64,000 nt of DNA from positions 372,001 through 436,000 of the forward strand of contig NZ_JIAW01000002.1 in the NCBI RefSeq assembly GCF_000620625.1, read 5' to 3'. A program made the position numbers and the translations under genes. Positions within the stretch are counted from its first letter, which is position 1. Every line of letters starts with the position of its first letter. This DNA comes from Mycobacterium sp. URHB0044. GTDB taxonomy: Bacteria > Actinomycetota > Actinomycetes > Mycobacteriales > Mycobacteriaceae. Under the pieces are notes generated by a model. The model was not told the origin of the DNA. It did no database searches and saw nothing but the letters and a program-made list of their open reading frames with translations. This document shows positions 40,940-49,368 of the stretch, in pieces.

Positions 40940-41422
40940 TCAGCTGGCGAGCACCTGCGGCGAGAGCTCCTTGAGCATGGCATTCGCCCAGCGCATCTGT
41001 CGCAGCGTCTGGGGGTGGCAGCGGGAGGCGAGGTCGAGTAGCTGCTCGTCCTTGATCGCCTGAGCGCCCTGGGCCACCAGTTCCCAGTCCACGGATACGC
41101 CTGCGGCCGCGAGGTGCAGCCGCCTCAGATCGGCCAGCAGCAACAGCGCCGGTTCGGGTCTGCGGCCCATGCGATCGCTGATCCACCGCTGCGCGGACCC
41201 GGTGATCGCGGCGGTGCGGGGATGAGCCCGTAGCCGTGCCCCGTGCTGCCGACCGATCTCGGCGATCAGCGCAACGTGCTCGCGGGACCACTGCGCGAGG
41301 TCGACCGCGACGTGATGGATGTCATGATCGCTGTGGTGCCGGGCGGCGATGGCCTCCAGGCAGCGTGCCAGCTGTAGTTCCGACCGGTGCACCTCGCGCA
41401 GCGCGAGGCCGAGCTTGCTCAT
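40940..41422 (-). CDS. Small all-helical protein coupled to the molybdopterin oxidoreductase
   Basis: 160 residues, not recognised as a named family. It is His/Glu-rich in the first half (LREVHRSELQLARC, RHHSDHDIHHVAVD, WSREHVALIAEIG) and predicted entirely helical, reminiscent of hemerythrin or ferritin-like four-helix bundles. The H and E spacing (REVH, RHHxDHDxHH, REH) could bind a metal. ATG 41422 overlaps the oxidoreductase stop (ATGA), so the two proteins are made together, suggesting a maturation or electron-transfer partner. The function is unassigned. Confidence 0.75.
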   Translation of the reverse strand: MSKLGLALREVHRSELQLARCLEAIAARHHSDHDIHHVAVDLAQWSREHVALIAEIGRQHGARLRAHPRTAAITGSAQRWISDRMGRRPEPALLLLADLRRLHLAAAGVSVDWELVAQGAQAIKDEQLLDLASRCHPQTLRQMRWANAMLKELSPQVLAS

Positions 41423-43863
41423 CGCGCCTCCTGTCCGGAGATGGTCTCGACTGCTACGGCGTCGCCACCACCTGCCGTCGAGACGAGTTGCCCGTCGACG
41501 GGCGCCGAGCCGGTGGTGGTCGGCGCGGGAGCGGACCCCGATCCGGCGCGCACACGACGCACCGCTGCGGCCGCCGTCTTGAAGATGGGTTGTTTGGAGA
41601 CGGGGTCCCAGTCGGTGATGGTGAGCTCGTTGGCGGCACGGTGGTGCTCGGCGGCGTCGACGTCCCAGTAGCCGTAGTGAAACGGAATGAAGATCACACC
41701 ACGGCGGATGCCGCTGATCCGGCATGGCGCGGTGACCGATCCGCGGGGCGTGGCGACTTCGACCACGTCACCCTCGGCGATGTGCAGGCGGTCCGCGTCC
41801 TCGCGTGACATCTCGACCCATGGCTGGGGGGCGGCCCCTTGCAACTGCGGCGCACGCGCGGTCTTGGTCCGGGTGTGGAAGTGGTAGAGGGTCCGACCGG
41901 TGATGAGTGCGAACGGATGCCGTTCGGTTGGCACTTCGTGCGCGGGAACGTATTCGGCGGCCTTGATGATGGCCTTCCCGGTCGGGTTCATCGCGCGGTA
42001 TTCGGTCGGTTCCAGCGGGGCGCCGGTGATCAGATCCTTGCCGTACGACTCGCAGTAGTCCGGGTCGGCCCAGAATCGGCCGTCGGCGTACAGGCGCTCC
42101 GTTCCATCGTGATGCTCGGCGTTGCACGGCCATTGAATGCCGTCGGCGTCACGCAACCGCTGATGGCTCAGGCCGGTGTAGTCGCATGGCCGTCCGGCGC
42201 TGCACTGCGTCCACGCCTCGAACGCCGATTCGGCGTCGGTCCACGGCGGCAGCGGTCGACCGTCCTTGTCGCGGAAGTTCATTCGGCGCGCGTAGTCCAG
42301 GAAGATGTCGAGGTCGGCACGCGCCTGACCGGGCGGGTCGACGGCCTTTTCGGACAGGTGCACCGTCCGGTCTGCGTTGGTGAACGCGCCGGTCTTCTCG
42401 CCCCACGCCGCGGCGGGAAGCACGACGTCGGCGAGTTCGGCGGTCTCGGTCATGAAGATGTCCTGCACCACGAGGAACAACCGCTCTTGGGCGAGAATGC
42501 TGCGGATGCGGGCCAGTTCGGGAAGGGACACAGCCGGATTCGTTGCGCTGACCCACAGCATCCGAAGTGTGCCCTGCTCGGCATGGCGGAACATCTGCAT
42601 GGCATGGGTGGGTGGCGCGTAGTGCGGTATCTGATTCGTCTCGAGGTTCCACAACCGGGCCAGTTCCTCGACGTGGGAATCATTGGCCCAGTTACGGAAT
42701 CCCGCCAGATCACCGTCGGCGCCGCATTCGCGGGTGTTCTCCGCGGTCGGCTGTCCGTTCATCTGCAGCACGCCGCAGCCCGGCTTGCCGAGCATGCCGC
42801 GCACGATGTGGACGTTGTTGACCTGCACTGCGGCCGCGGTGGCCTGGTGCGACTGATAGAAGCCTTGCAGCACCGTCGACAGCAGCGCCGTGGCGGTGCC
42901 GAGTAACCGCGCCGCCTCGCGGACGTCGTCGGCGGGCACGTCGCAGATCTTGGCGACGCGCTCCGGCGGGAATTCCGCGACCAGTTTGCGCAACTCGTCG
43001 AATCCCACGGCGTGCTCGGCGACGTAGTCGTGGTCGACCCAGTCGTTGCGGATGATCTCGTGCAGAAGACCGTTCATCAGGGCGACGTTCGTGCCGGGCA
43101 GTGGCCGAAGGTGCACGGTCGCCTGCCGTGCCACCGGCGTCTCGCGCGGATCCACGCACACCAGTGCCGGCGGATCCGGTCCGGCCAGCCGGTCGAGCAT
43201 CCGCATCCACAGGACGGTCTGGGTCTCGGCGACGTTGTGCCCGAACAGCGCGATGACATCGGCATGGTCGACGTCGGTGTAGGAGCCCGGCTGGCCGTCG
43301 CAGCCGAACGACTCCTTGAGGGCTTCGGCGGCGGTCGCCGTGCACAGCCGCGTGTTGCCGTCCACGTGGTTGGTGCCGATGGCGCCGTGCGCGATGACGC
43401 CGAGGGTGTAGTACTCCTCGAGGAACAGTTGGCCGGAGGTGTAGAAGCCGATCGCCGAGGGTCCGTACTTGCCGAGCAACGCCTTGCTCTCCCGCACGAT
43501 GCGTTCCATCGCGGTGTCCCAGTCGGTTTCGACCAGCCGGCCGCCCGACCGGATCAGGGGGGTGGTGAGCCGGTCGGGCGATGCGTTGGCCTGCCAGCCG
43601 AAGAGGTCCTTGGGGTCGACGCGGCCGTGGTTGACCCGGTCGCCGGCTCGGCCGCGCACCCCCACGATGCGCCCCTCGGCCACCGCGATGTCGATACCGT
43701 CGCCGTTGGAGTGCAACACCGACGCGGAAGGCACCCAGCGCTGCACCGAGTCCTCGGGACGGCCATCGCAGAGGTACGTGTCGACCCGCTCGGGCCACGG
43801 CTGTCCCCGACCGTAGGGAGTGCGCGTACCCCACGGTGCAGCGATGCGGTCCGCCGTTGGCAC
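41419..43863 (-). CDS. Molybdopterin (bis-MGD) oxidoreductase lacking the N-terminal [4Fe-4S] cysteines
   Basis: 814 residues of the DMSO-reductase family. The Mo ligand is likely Cys174 in NTRLCTATAAEA, as in nitrate reductases and formate dehydrogenases; GHNVAETQTVLWMRML and the C-terminal AEGDVVEVATPRGSV cofactor-binding domain are present. However, the N-terminal cluster motif (CxxCxxxC... LCPKG) is replaced: WVPSASVLHSNGDG (43-56) and GRVDPKDLFGW have no cysteines at these places. It therefore cannot bind the usual cluster. GTG 43863 precedes ADRIAAPWGTRTPYG; the open frame beyond overlaps nadE. Divergent from nadE over 81 bp. Substrate uncertain. Confidence 0.88.
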   Translation of the reverse strand: MPTADRIAAPWGTRTPYGRGQPWPERVDTYLCDGRPEDSVQRWVPSASVLHSNGDGIDIAVAEGRIVGVRGRAGDRVNHGRVDPKDLFGWQANASPDRLTTPLIRSGGRLVETDWDTAMERIVRESKALLGKYGPSAIGFYTSGQLFLEEYYTLGVIAHGAIGTNHVDGNTRLCTATAAEALKESFGCDGQPGSYTDVDHADVIALFGHNVAETQTVLWMRMLDRLAGPDPPALVCVDPRETPVARQATVHLRPLPGTNVALMNGLLHEIIRNDWVDHDYVAEHAVGFDELRKLVAEFPPERVAKICDVPADDVREAARLLGTATALLSTVLQGFYQSHQATAAAVQVNNVHIVRGMLGKPGCGVLQMNGQPTAENTRECGADGDLAGFRNWANDSHVEELARLWNLETNQIPHYAPPTHAMQMFRHAEQGTLRMLWVSATNPAVSLPELARIRSILAQERLFLVVQDIFMTETAELADVVLPAAAWGEKTGAFTNADRTVHLSEKAVDPPGQARADLDIFLDYARRMNFRDKDGRPLPPWTDAESAFEAWTQCSAGRPCDYTGLSHQRLRDADGIQWPCNAEHHDGTERLYADGRFWADPDYCESYGKDLITGAPLEPTEYRAMNPTGKAIIKAAEYVPAHEVPTERHPFALITGRTLYHFHTRTKTARAPQLQGAAPQPWVEMSREDADRLHIAEGDVVEVATPRGSVTAPCRISGIRRGVIFIPFHYGYWDVDAAEHHRAANELTITDWDPVSKQPIFKTAAAAVRRVRAGSGSAPAPTTTGSAPVDGQLVSTAGGGDAVAVETISGQEAR

Positions 43864-43944
43864 GACGATGCGATACCCATGACCGACCGCCGTAAACGGG
43901 GAGGCGATGCGTTGATTCCTCGAATAACGGGCAACAATGAGTCC

Positions 43945-45987
43945 GTGGACTTCTACAGCGCCTACCGCCACGGATTCGTGCGCGTCGCCGCGTGCACGCA
44001 CCACACCACGCTGGCAGATCCGCCGGCCAACGCGGACTCCGTGCTGGGGCTGGCGCGGGAGTGCCATGCCGACGGCGTCGCACTCGCGGTCTTTCCCGAG
44101 CTGACGCTGTCGGGATACTCGATCGAGGACATCGTGATGCAGGACAGCCTGCTCAACGCCGTCGAGGACGCGGTGGCGACCATCGTGGCGGCGTCGGCGG
44201 ACCTGCTGCCCGTCCTGGTCGTGGGGGCCCCGCTGCGTCACCGCAACCGCATCTACAACACCGCCGTGGTGATCCACCGCGGCACGGTGCTCGGCGTGGC
44301 GCCCAAGTCCTATCTGCCCACCTATCGGGAGTTCTACGAACGGCGGCAGCTCGCCCCGGGTGACGACGTCACCGGCACCATTCGCCTGGCGGGCGCGGAC
44401 GTCCCGTTCGGACCCGACCTTTTGTTCGCGGCCACCGACCTGCCGAACTTCGTCCTGCACGTCGAGGTGTGCGAGGACATGTGGGTGCCGATCCCGCCGA
44501 GTGCCGAGGCCGCGCTAGCCGGAGCGACGGTGCTGGCCAACCTGTCCGGAAGCCCCATCACCATCGGCCGCGCCACCGACCGGAAGCTGCTGGCGCGCTC
44601 GGCGTCCTCGCGCTGCCTCGCGGCGTACGTGTACGCGGCGGCCGGCGAGGGAGAGTCCACCACGGATCTGGCGTGGGACGGGCAAACGATGGTCTACGAG
44701 AACGGCGTCCTGCTCGCCGAATCCGAGCGCTTCCCCAAGGGGGAGCGACGCTCGGTCGCGGACGTCGACGTCGATCTGCTGCGCGCCGAGCGGCTGCGCA
44801 TGGGCACGTTCGACGACAACCGCCGCCACCATGGCGCCAGCATCGACGCGTTTCGCCGCATCGAGTTCGTGCTCGACCCGCCGACCGGCGACATCGGACT
44901 GCGCCGCGAGATCGAACGCTTCCCGTTCGTGCCGTCGGATCCCGCTCGGCTGGAACAGGATTGCTACGAGGGCTACAACATCCAGGTGTCCGGTCTGGAG
45001 CAACGACTGCGCGCGCTGAACTATCCCAAGGTCGTCATCGGCGTTTCCGGCGGCCTGGATTCCACGCACGCGCTGATCGTCGCGGCCCGCGCGATGGACC
45101 GCGAAGGCCGTCCGCGCAGTGACATCCTGGCCTTCACCATGCCGGGTTTCGCCACCGGCGACCGCACCAAGGGCAACGCGATCGCGCTGAGCGAGGCGCT
45201 CGGAGTCACGTTCGCGGAGATCGACATCCGTGACACCGCGAGCCTGATGCTGACCGAGATGGACCACCCGTTCGCACGCGGCGAGAAGGTCTACGACGTC
45301 ACGTTCGAGAACGTCCAGGCCGGCCTGCGTACCGACTATCTGTTCCGATTGGCCAACCAGCGTGGCGGCATCGTGCTCGGCACCGGTGACCTCTCCGAAC
45401 TCGCCCTGGGCTGGTCCACCTACGGTGTCGGCGACCAGATGTCGCACTACAACGTGAACGGTGGCGTGCCGAAGACGCTGATCCAGCACCTGATTCGGTG
45501 GGTCAGCACATCCGGCCAGTTCGACGACCGCGTCAATTCCATTCTGCAGTCGGTGCTGGACACCGAGATCACGCCGGAGCTGGTACCCGCCGGTGAGGAC
45601 GAGGAGATCCAGAGCAGCGAAGCGAAGGTGGGACCATATGTCCTGCAGGACTTTTCGCTATTCCAGGTGTTGCGCTACGGATTCCGTCCCTCGAAGGTCG
45701 CGTTCCTGGCGTGGCACGCCTGGAGCGACGCCGAGCGCGGCGACTGGCCCACCGGTTACCCCGCCGACAAACGGCCGACGTACTCGCTGAGCGACATTCG
45801 GCGGTGGCTGCAGGTGTTCGTGCAGCGCTTCTACTCGTTCAGCCAGTTCAAGCGATCGGCGTTGCCCAACGGACCCAAGGTGTCGGCCGGTGGCGCGCTC
45901 TCGCCGCGGGGCGACTGGCGCGCGCCGTCGGACATGTCGGCGCGGATCTGGCTCGACGAGATCGAGCGCGAGGTGCCCGAAGCCTGA
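43945..45987 (+). CDS. nadE: Glutamine-dependent NAD synthetase
   Basis: 680 residues. The N-terminal nitrilase-type glutaminase has Glu52 ([10 protein letters not shown]), Lys121 (APKSYLP) and Cys176 (VEVCEDMW), the same numbering as the M. tuberculosis enzyme. The C-terminal synthetase has the SGGLDS pyrophosphatase loop and [17 protein letters not shown]. It converts nicotinic acid adenine dinucleotide to NAD with ammonia channelled from glutamine. GTG 43945 ([15 protein letters not shown]) gives the exact family start. Orthologue of Rv2438c; nadD lies at 57499. Confidence 0.97.
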   Translation: MDFYSAYRHGFVRVAACTHHTTLADPPANADSVLGLARECHADGVALAVFPELTLSGYSIEDIVMQDSLLNAVEDAVATIVAASADLLPVLVVGAPLRHRNRIYNTAVVIHRGTVLGVAPKSYLPTYREFYERRQLAPGDDVTGTIRLAGADVPFGPDLLFAATDLPNFVLHVEVCEDMWVPIPPSAEAALAGATVLANLSGSPITIGRATDRKLLARSASSRCLAAYVYAAAGEGESTTDLAWDGQTMVYENGVLLAESERFPKGERRSVADVDVDLLRAERLRMGTFDDNRRHHGASIDAFRRIEFVLDPPTGDIGLRREIERFPFVPSDPARLEQDCYEGYNIQVSGLEQRLRALNYPKVVIGVSGGLDSTHALIVAARAMDREGRPRSDILAFTMPGFATGDRTKGNAIALSEALGVTFAEIDIRDTASLMLTEMDHPFARGEKVYDVTFENVQAGLRTDYLFRLANQRGGIVLGTGDLSELALGWSTYGVGDQMSHYNVNGGVPKTLIQHLIRWVSTSGQFDDRVNSILQSVLDTEITPELVPAGEDEEIQSSEAKVGPYVLQDFSLFQVLRYGFRPSKVAFLAWHAWSDAERGDWPTGYPADKRPTYSLSDIRRWLQVFVQRFYSFSQFKRSALPNGPKVSAGGALSPRGDWRAPSDMSARIWLDEIEREVPEA

Positions 45988-46008
45988 CCACCGGCGAAAC
46001 CCTGGCAA

Positions 46009-46024
46009 ACACTGGCGACAGTGT
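46009..46024. promoter_or_regulatory. Inverted repeat before the GntR gene
   Basis: ACACTG-GCGA-CAGTGT, perfect 6-bp arms, 22 bp after the nadE stop and 16 bp before the GntR start. It may be the regulator's own operator or a small stem ending nadE. Confidence 0.4.
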
Positions 46025-46039
46025 GAAAAGCTCAAAGAC

Positions 46040-46846
46040 GTGCAGCACGGGAAGTCGGGGTCCCAGCTGGTCAACGCGGCCGCGGGCGTGCCGCTGCATC
46101 GCCAGCTCTTCTTGGTGTTGCACGACGAAATCGGCCGCGGTGCTTTGCAGGCCGGTGAGGCGCTGCCCTCCGAGCAGTCGCTGTGCGACCAGTTCGGGGT
46201 CTCGCGCATCACCGTCCGACGCGCGCTGGCGGATCTGGTGGAGGCGGGGCTGATCGAGCGCCGCCACGGCGTGGGCTCGTTCGTCACCGACCGTTCGCCG
46301 CGGCGGCGGCACGAGCCCGACGGTTCGTACATGGACGAAGTGCGGCAGGTCGATTTCGAGACCGAAGTCGACGTCGTCGAATACGGCGTGCGCACCCTTC
46401 CCAGTCCGATCAAGGATCGGCTGAATGGGCTCGACCGTGGGTTGCACGTGCTTCGGCTGCGCCGCGAGCGCAGAACCGGTGAGCCGTTGATGATCACGGA
46501 GGTCTGGCTACCCCAGGCGCTCACCACGGCGGTGACCGAGACGGCCCTGGCCACTACGCCGCTCTACCGCCTGCTGTCCGAAGCCGGCGTGACCCTGGAG
46601 CGCCTCGAGCACGAGTTGACGGCCGAGATCGCGGGTCCGCGTACCGCGTCGTTGCTCGACACCGCGATCGGTTCGCCGCTGATCCGGGTGAGCCACGTCG
46701 CCTTCGCCGCCGCAGCGCCGCACCACGTGCTGTCGATGGTCTTGTCGCCGAACAGGAGTCGCGTCGTATTGACCCAATCCGCCGACGACATCGAGTCGGG
46801 TCTCGGCATGGCGATCGCCCACGACGTGCGTCGGCTTAGGGCCTGA
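46040..46846 (+). CDS. GntR-family regulator with UTRA domain (HutC type)
   Basis: 268 residues. The winged helix covers VPLHRQLFLVLHDEIGRGAL, LPSEQSLCDQFGVSRITVRR and ERRHGVGSFV; the UTRA effector domain follows (residues about 100-260) with YRLLSEAGVTLERLEHEL and GSPLIRVSHVAF. HutC-type regulators sense sugars, amino-acid derivatives or phosphonates. GTG 46040 is the first start that leaves the nadE stop free. An inverted repeat lies just upstream. It ends 11 bp inside the convergent membrane gene. Target genes are not obvious. Confidence 0.9.
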   Translation: MQHGKSGSQLVNAAAGVPLHRQLFLVLHDEIGRGALQAGEALPSEQSLCDQFGVSRITVRRALADLVEAGLIERRHGVGSFVTDRSPRRRHEPDGSYMDEVRQVDFETEVDVVEYGVRTLPSPIKDRLNGLDRGLHVLRLRRERRTGEPLMITEVWLPQALTTAVTETALATTPLYRLLSEAGVTLERLEHELTAEIAGPRTASLLDTAIGSPLIRVSHVAFAAAAPHHVLSMVLSPNRSRVVLTQSADDIESGLGMAIAHDVRRLRA

Positions 46847-47465
46847 GGCCCACCCGCGGCACGAAGCGCCCGACCCGGGAGAGGTATTCGCGGTACGCGG
46901 TGCCGTGCACGCTAGCGAGGTAGGGCTCTTCGACGACGCGCACCTGCAGTTCGATCGACGCGATCAGCAACACGAATCCGGCGATCGCCACGACGTTCGG
47001 CGTGACGAGCGCGATGCCCACGCCGAACGCCAACATCGCCGTGAAGATCGGGTTGCGCACGAATGCGAACACTCCGCTGCGGACGAGCGTCGTGCTCTCA
47101 CTTGGATCCACGCCGATGCGCCACGAGTCGCCCATGTCGAGTTGCGCGTAGACCGTGGCGGCGATGCCGACGACGGCGATTCCGATGCCGAGCCATTGGA
47201 TCCACCCCGCGCTCAGCGCCGCCAATGGCGCGACCGCGCCGCCCAGCTGGAGGATCGGCGCCGCAATCGCGGCGATCAGCGCCGCGATGAAGCCGACGCC
47301 GCCAAACCACTCCGCGGAGCCGAGGTTGCCGCTGATGCCCCGAAATCCCGTGGAACCGGTGCGGCGACGTTGTTCCCAACTACGCCAACCGAATCCGAGG
47401 ATGCCGAAGACGCCGAAGAGGATCAGTGCGGAGACGGCCGCGACGGTGGTGTCCATCAGCGGCAC
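46836..47465 (-). CDS. Isoprenylcysteine methyltransferase-like membrane protein
   Basis: 209 residues with about five hydrophobic segments (TVAAVSALILFGVFGILGFG, GVGFIAALIAAIAAPIL, QWLGIGIAVVGIAATVYA, AMLAFGVGIALVTPNVVAIA). The cytosolic end has the ICMT/PEMT pattern: VRNPIFTAMLAFG, then VVEEPYLASVHGTAYREYLS. This group methylates isoprenylated or lipid substrates with S-adenosylmethionine; prokaryotic members are often of unknown substrate. GTG 47465 or ATG 47456 are both possible. Convergent with the GntR gene; downstream of the enoyl-CoA hydratase by 66 bp. Confidence 0.8.
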   Translation of the reverse strand: MPLMDTTVAAVSALILFGVFGILGFGWRSWEQRRRTGSTGFRGISGNLGSAEWFGGVGFIAALIAAIAAPILQLGGAVAPLAALSAGWIQWLGIGIAVVGIAATVYAQLDMGDSWRIGVDPSESTTLVRSGVFAFVRNPIFTAMLAFGVGIALVTPNVVAIAGFVLLIASIELQVRVVEEPYLASVHGTAYREYLSRVGRFVPRVGLRP

Positions 47466-47531
47466 CCGACATATGTCAATGTGTGCATGCTTTGGACCGT
47501 ACAGCAGAACATGTATTCAGAAAAGACTGAA

Positions 47532-48359
47532 CTAAAGGCGCCCGTTGACCTGCAGGTCCGGATGTACCCAACTGGGGGAGCGGCGCTCCTTGAAGGCCAT
47601 GAAACCCTCGATGGATTCGGGCTCACCGAGGCTGGCTTGCATGCCGATCCGGTCGTACAGGCCAAGGTAATTGTCCAGGCTGGACTTGATCACGGTCCTG
47701 GCCCTCGGTGCGGTGCGGCAACACCGCGCCAGCACGTCGCGCGCCTCGCCGAGCAGGTCGTCGTGCGCGACCACCCGCGCGACCATGCCCCAGTCCATGG
47801 CCTCCTGCGCAGTCAGCGTGCGGCCGGTGAACATCAGGTCCCGGGTGCGGACGGGGCCGATCAAGCGTGCCAGCATGTGGCTGTAGTACGTGTCTGCAAT
47901 GCCGCGGTATAGCTCGGGTACCCGGAACGTTGCGCGGTCGCTGACCACGGCCATGTCGCTGCACAGCGCGATCTGCAGACCGCCGCCCTGGCACAGCCCG
48001 TTGACCGCCGACACCACCGGTTTGACCGACTGCCGCAGTGTCTCGAACGGCGTGACGTCCATGCCGAGTGCCGAGCCATAGGTCAACCAGTTGTCGGCGC
48101 CTCCACCGCCCATATCGCCACCTGGCGCGAAGACGTCGCCGGTACCGGTGATCAACAGGCCCGCGAGATCGGGGTCGGCGTCGACGTGTCGTACGGCGTA
48201 GCGGATGCCGAAATACATCGCAGGCGTCATCGCGTTGCGGGCCTCGGGGCGGTCCAGCGTCACCACGCCGAACGGGCCCTCGCGGTCGAACCGCAGGAAC
48301 GGCGTGCCCAGCCAGTCGCCGTCGGGTGGACGTGGAGCGTTCTCGGTCGTGGTGGTCAT
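47532..48359 (-). CDS. Enoyl-CoA hydratase/isomerase family protein
   Basis: 275 residues of crotonase fold. The oxyanion-hole segments are LDRPEARNAMTPAM, ITGTGDVFAPGGDMGGGG and VNGLCQGGGLQIALCSDMAV; GIADTYYSHMLARLIG follows. Instead of the Glu pair of classical hydratases, the first carboxylate position shows a Gly/Asp-rich stretch, so the exact reaction is uncertain. ATG 48359 has GAGGAGG upstream; the longer frame is unsupported. It follows the ribokinase by 22 bp on the same strand, so both are probably cotranscribed. Confidence 0.88.
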   Translation of the reverse strand: MTTTTENAPRPPDGDWLGTPFLRFDREGPFGVVTLDRPEARNAMTPAMYFGIRYAVRHVDADPDLAGLLITGTGDVFAPGGDMGGGGADNWLTYGSALGMDVTPFETLRQSVKPVVSAVNGLCQGGGLQIALCSDMAVVSDRATFRVPELYRGIADTYYSHMLARLIGPVRTRDLMFTGRTLTAQEAMDWGMVARVVAHDDLLGEARDVLARCCRTAPRARTVIKSSLDNYLGLYDRIGMQASLGEPESIEGFMAFKERRSPSWVHPDLQVNGRL

Positions 48360-48381
48360 GCGCCTCCTCGGTTGCGGTTTC

Positions 48382-49248
48382 TCATTGTTCAAAGCGCTCG
48401 TGCAGGACGTCGTCGATGGCCTCGGACGTGGGGGCGCAGTCGCCCGCGCCCGGCGTCAGGGTCGCGAGCGCGCCCGCCACGCAGGCTCGGCGCAGCGCGA
48501 ACTCCGGACCGGAGCGCCACCCCGCGGCGAGTACCCCGGCGAACACATCGCCCGCGCCGGTCGTGTCGATCGCTTCGACTGCGGGGGCCGCGAACTCGCC
48601 GCGGCCGTCCGGACCGACGTGGGTGGCGCCGTCGGCACCCCGGGTGATAACCAGATGCGGTACAGGCCAATGCCATTCGTGCGATTCGACCTCGTTCAAC
48701 ACGACCACGTCGGCCAGGCCCGCGAGTGCAGCGAGAGCGTCGGGCGGCGTGCCCGCCGGTGATGCGTTGACCACGACCAGCGCGCCGCCGTCGCGGCCGA
48801 GCCGGGCGGCCGCCACTGCCGTCTCAGGAGGAATCTCCAACTGCAGCAACACCACATCCGCTGCGGACACCACGGACCGCGCGTTGGCCGAGGCCATGCT
48901 CAGGTGGGCGTTGGCGCCGGGCGCGACGATGATGCAGTTCTCCGCATGGGCATCCACGACGATCGCCGCCGCTCCGCTGGGCCCGGGGACCGTGACGACA
49001 CCGTCGAGACCCACCCCGTTGTCGCGCAAGTGCGCGCGCAGGGCGTCGGCCGCAGGATCATTGCCGAGGGCGGCGACGATGTCGACCGTCGCGCCGGCAC
49101 GGGCGGCGGCGACGGCCTGGTTGCCGCCCTTGCCGCCCGGTGCGGCCGCCGACGACGAGGCCAGCACGGTCTCGCCTGGTCGGGGCAGTGATTGCACGGT
49201 GAACGACTGATCGAGGTTGACGCTGCCCACCACGCAGACTCGTGCCAC
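48382..49248 (-). CDS. rbsK: Ribokinase-family sugar kinase
   Basis: 288 residues. The PfkB signatures are VVGSVNLDQSFTVQSLPRPG, GGKGGNQAVAAARAG (first motif) and DTTGAGDVFAGVLAAG (second motif with catalytic Asp). This matches ribokinases, which phosphorylate ribose to ribose 5-phosphate. GTG 49248 (ARVCVVGSVN) is preferred over 49281 because the family begins with this strand. First gene of a short operon with the enoyl-CoA hydratase. No ribose transporter or pyranase is near, so the substrate could be another ribose-like sugar or nucleoside product. Confidence 0.87.
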   Translation of the reverse strand: MARVCVVGSVNLDQSFTVQSLPRPGETVLASSSAAAPGGKGGNQAVAAARAGATVDIVAALGNDPAADALRAHLRDNGVGLDGVVTVPGPSGAAAIVVDAHAENCIIVAPGANAHLSMASANARSVVSAADVVLLQLEIPPETAVAAARLGRDGGALVVVNASPAGTPPDALAALAGLADVVVLNEVESHEWHWPVPHLVITRGADGATHVGPDGRGEFAAPAVEAIDTTGAGDVFAGVLAAGWRSGPEFALRRACVAGALATLTPGAGDCAPTSEAIDDVLHERFEQ

Positions 49249-49353
49249 GGCGCCTACAGTAGACCCGACCGGGCCGTGCATTTCGTGCGAAGGGTGCTTC
49301 TCGGGCGGCTTCGGTCACCGTGAATGGGGTTGCGGGCGGCGACATTGATCGCT

Positions 49354-49368
49354 GCCGTCGTCGACGGC
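49354..49368 (-). terminator. Hairpin at the end of the two-gene island
   Basis: GCCGTC-GTC-GACGGC touches the stop codon of the propeller gene on the minus strand. No T-run follows. It may protect or end the island transcript before rbsK. Confidence 0.4.

Noticed and set aside
43012..43944. Long N-terminal extension of nadE
   Set aside because: It lies opposite the molybdopterin gene; the known nadE start and catalytic numbering (Glu52, Lys121, Cys176) fix the start at 43945.
43864..44460. N-terminal extension of the molybdopterin oxidoreductase
   Set aside because: Overlaps nadE on the other strand and has no family similarity; GTG 43863 gives the conserved start.
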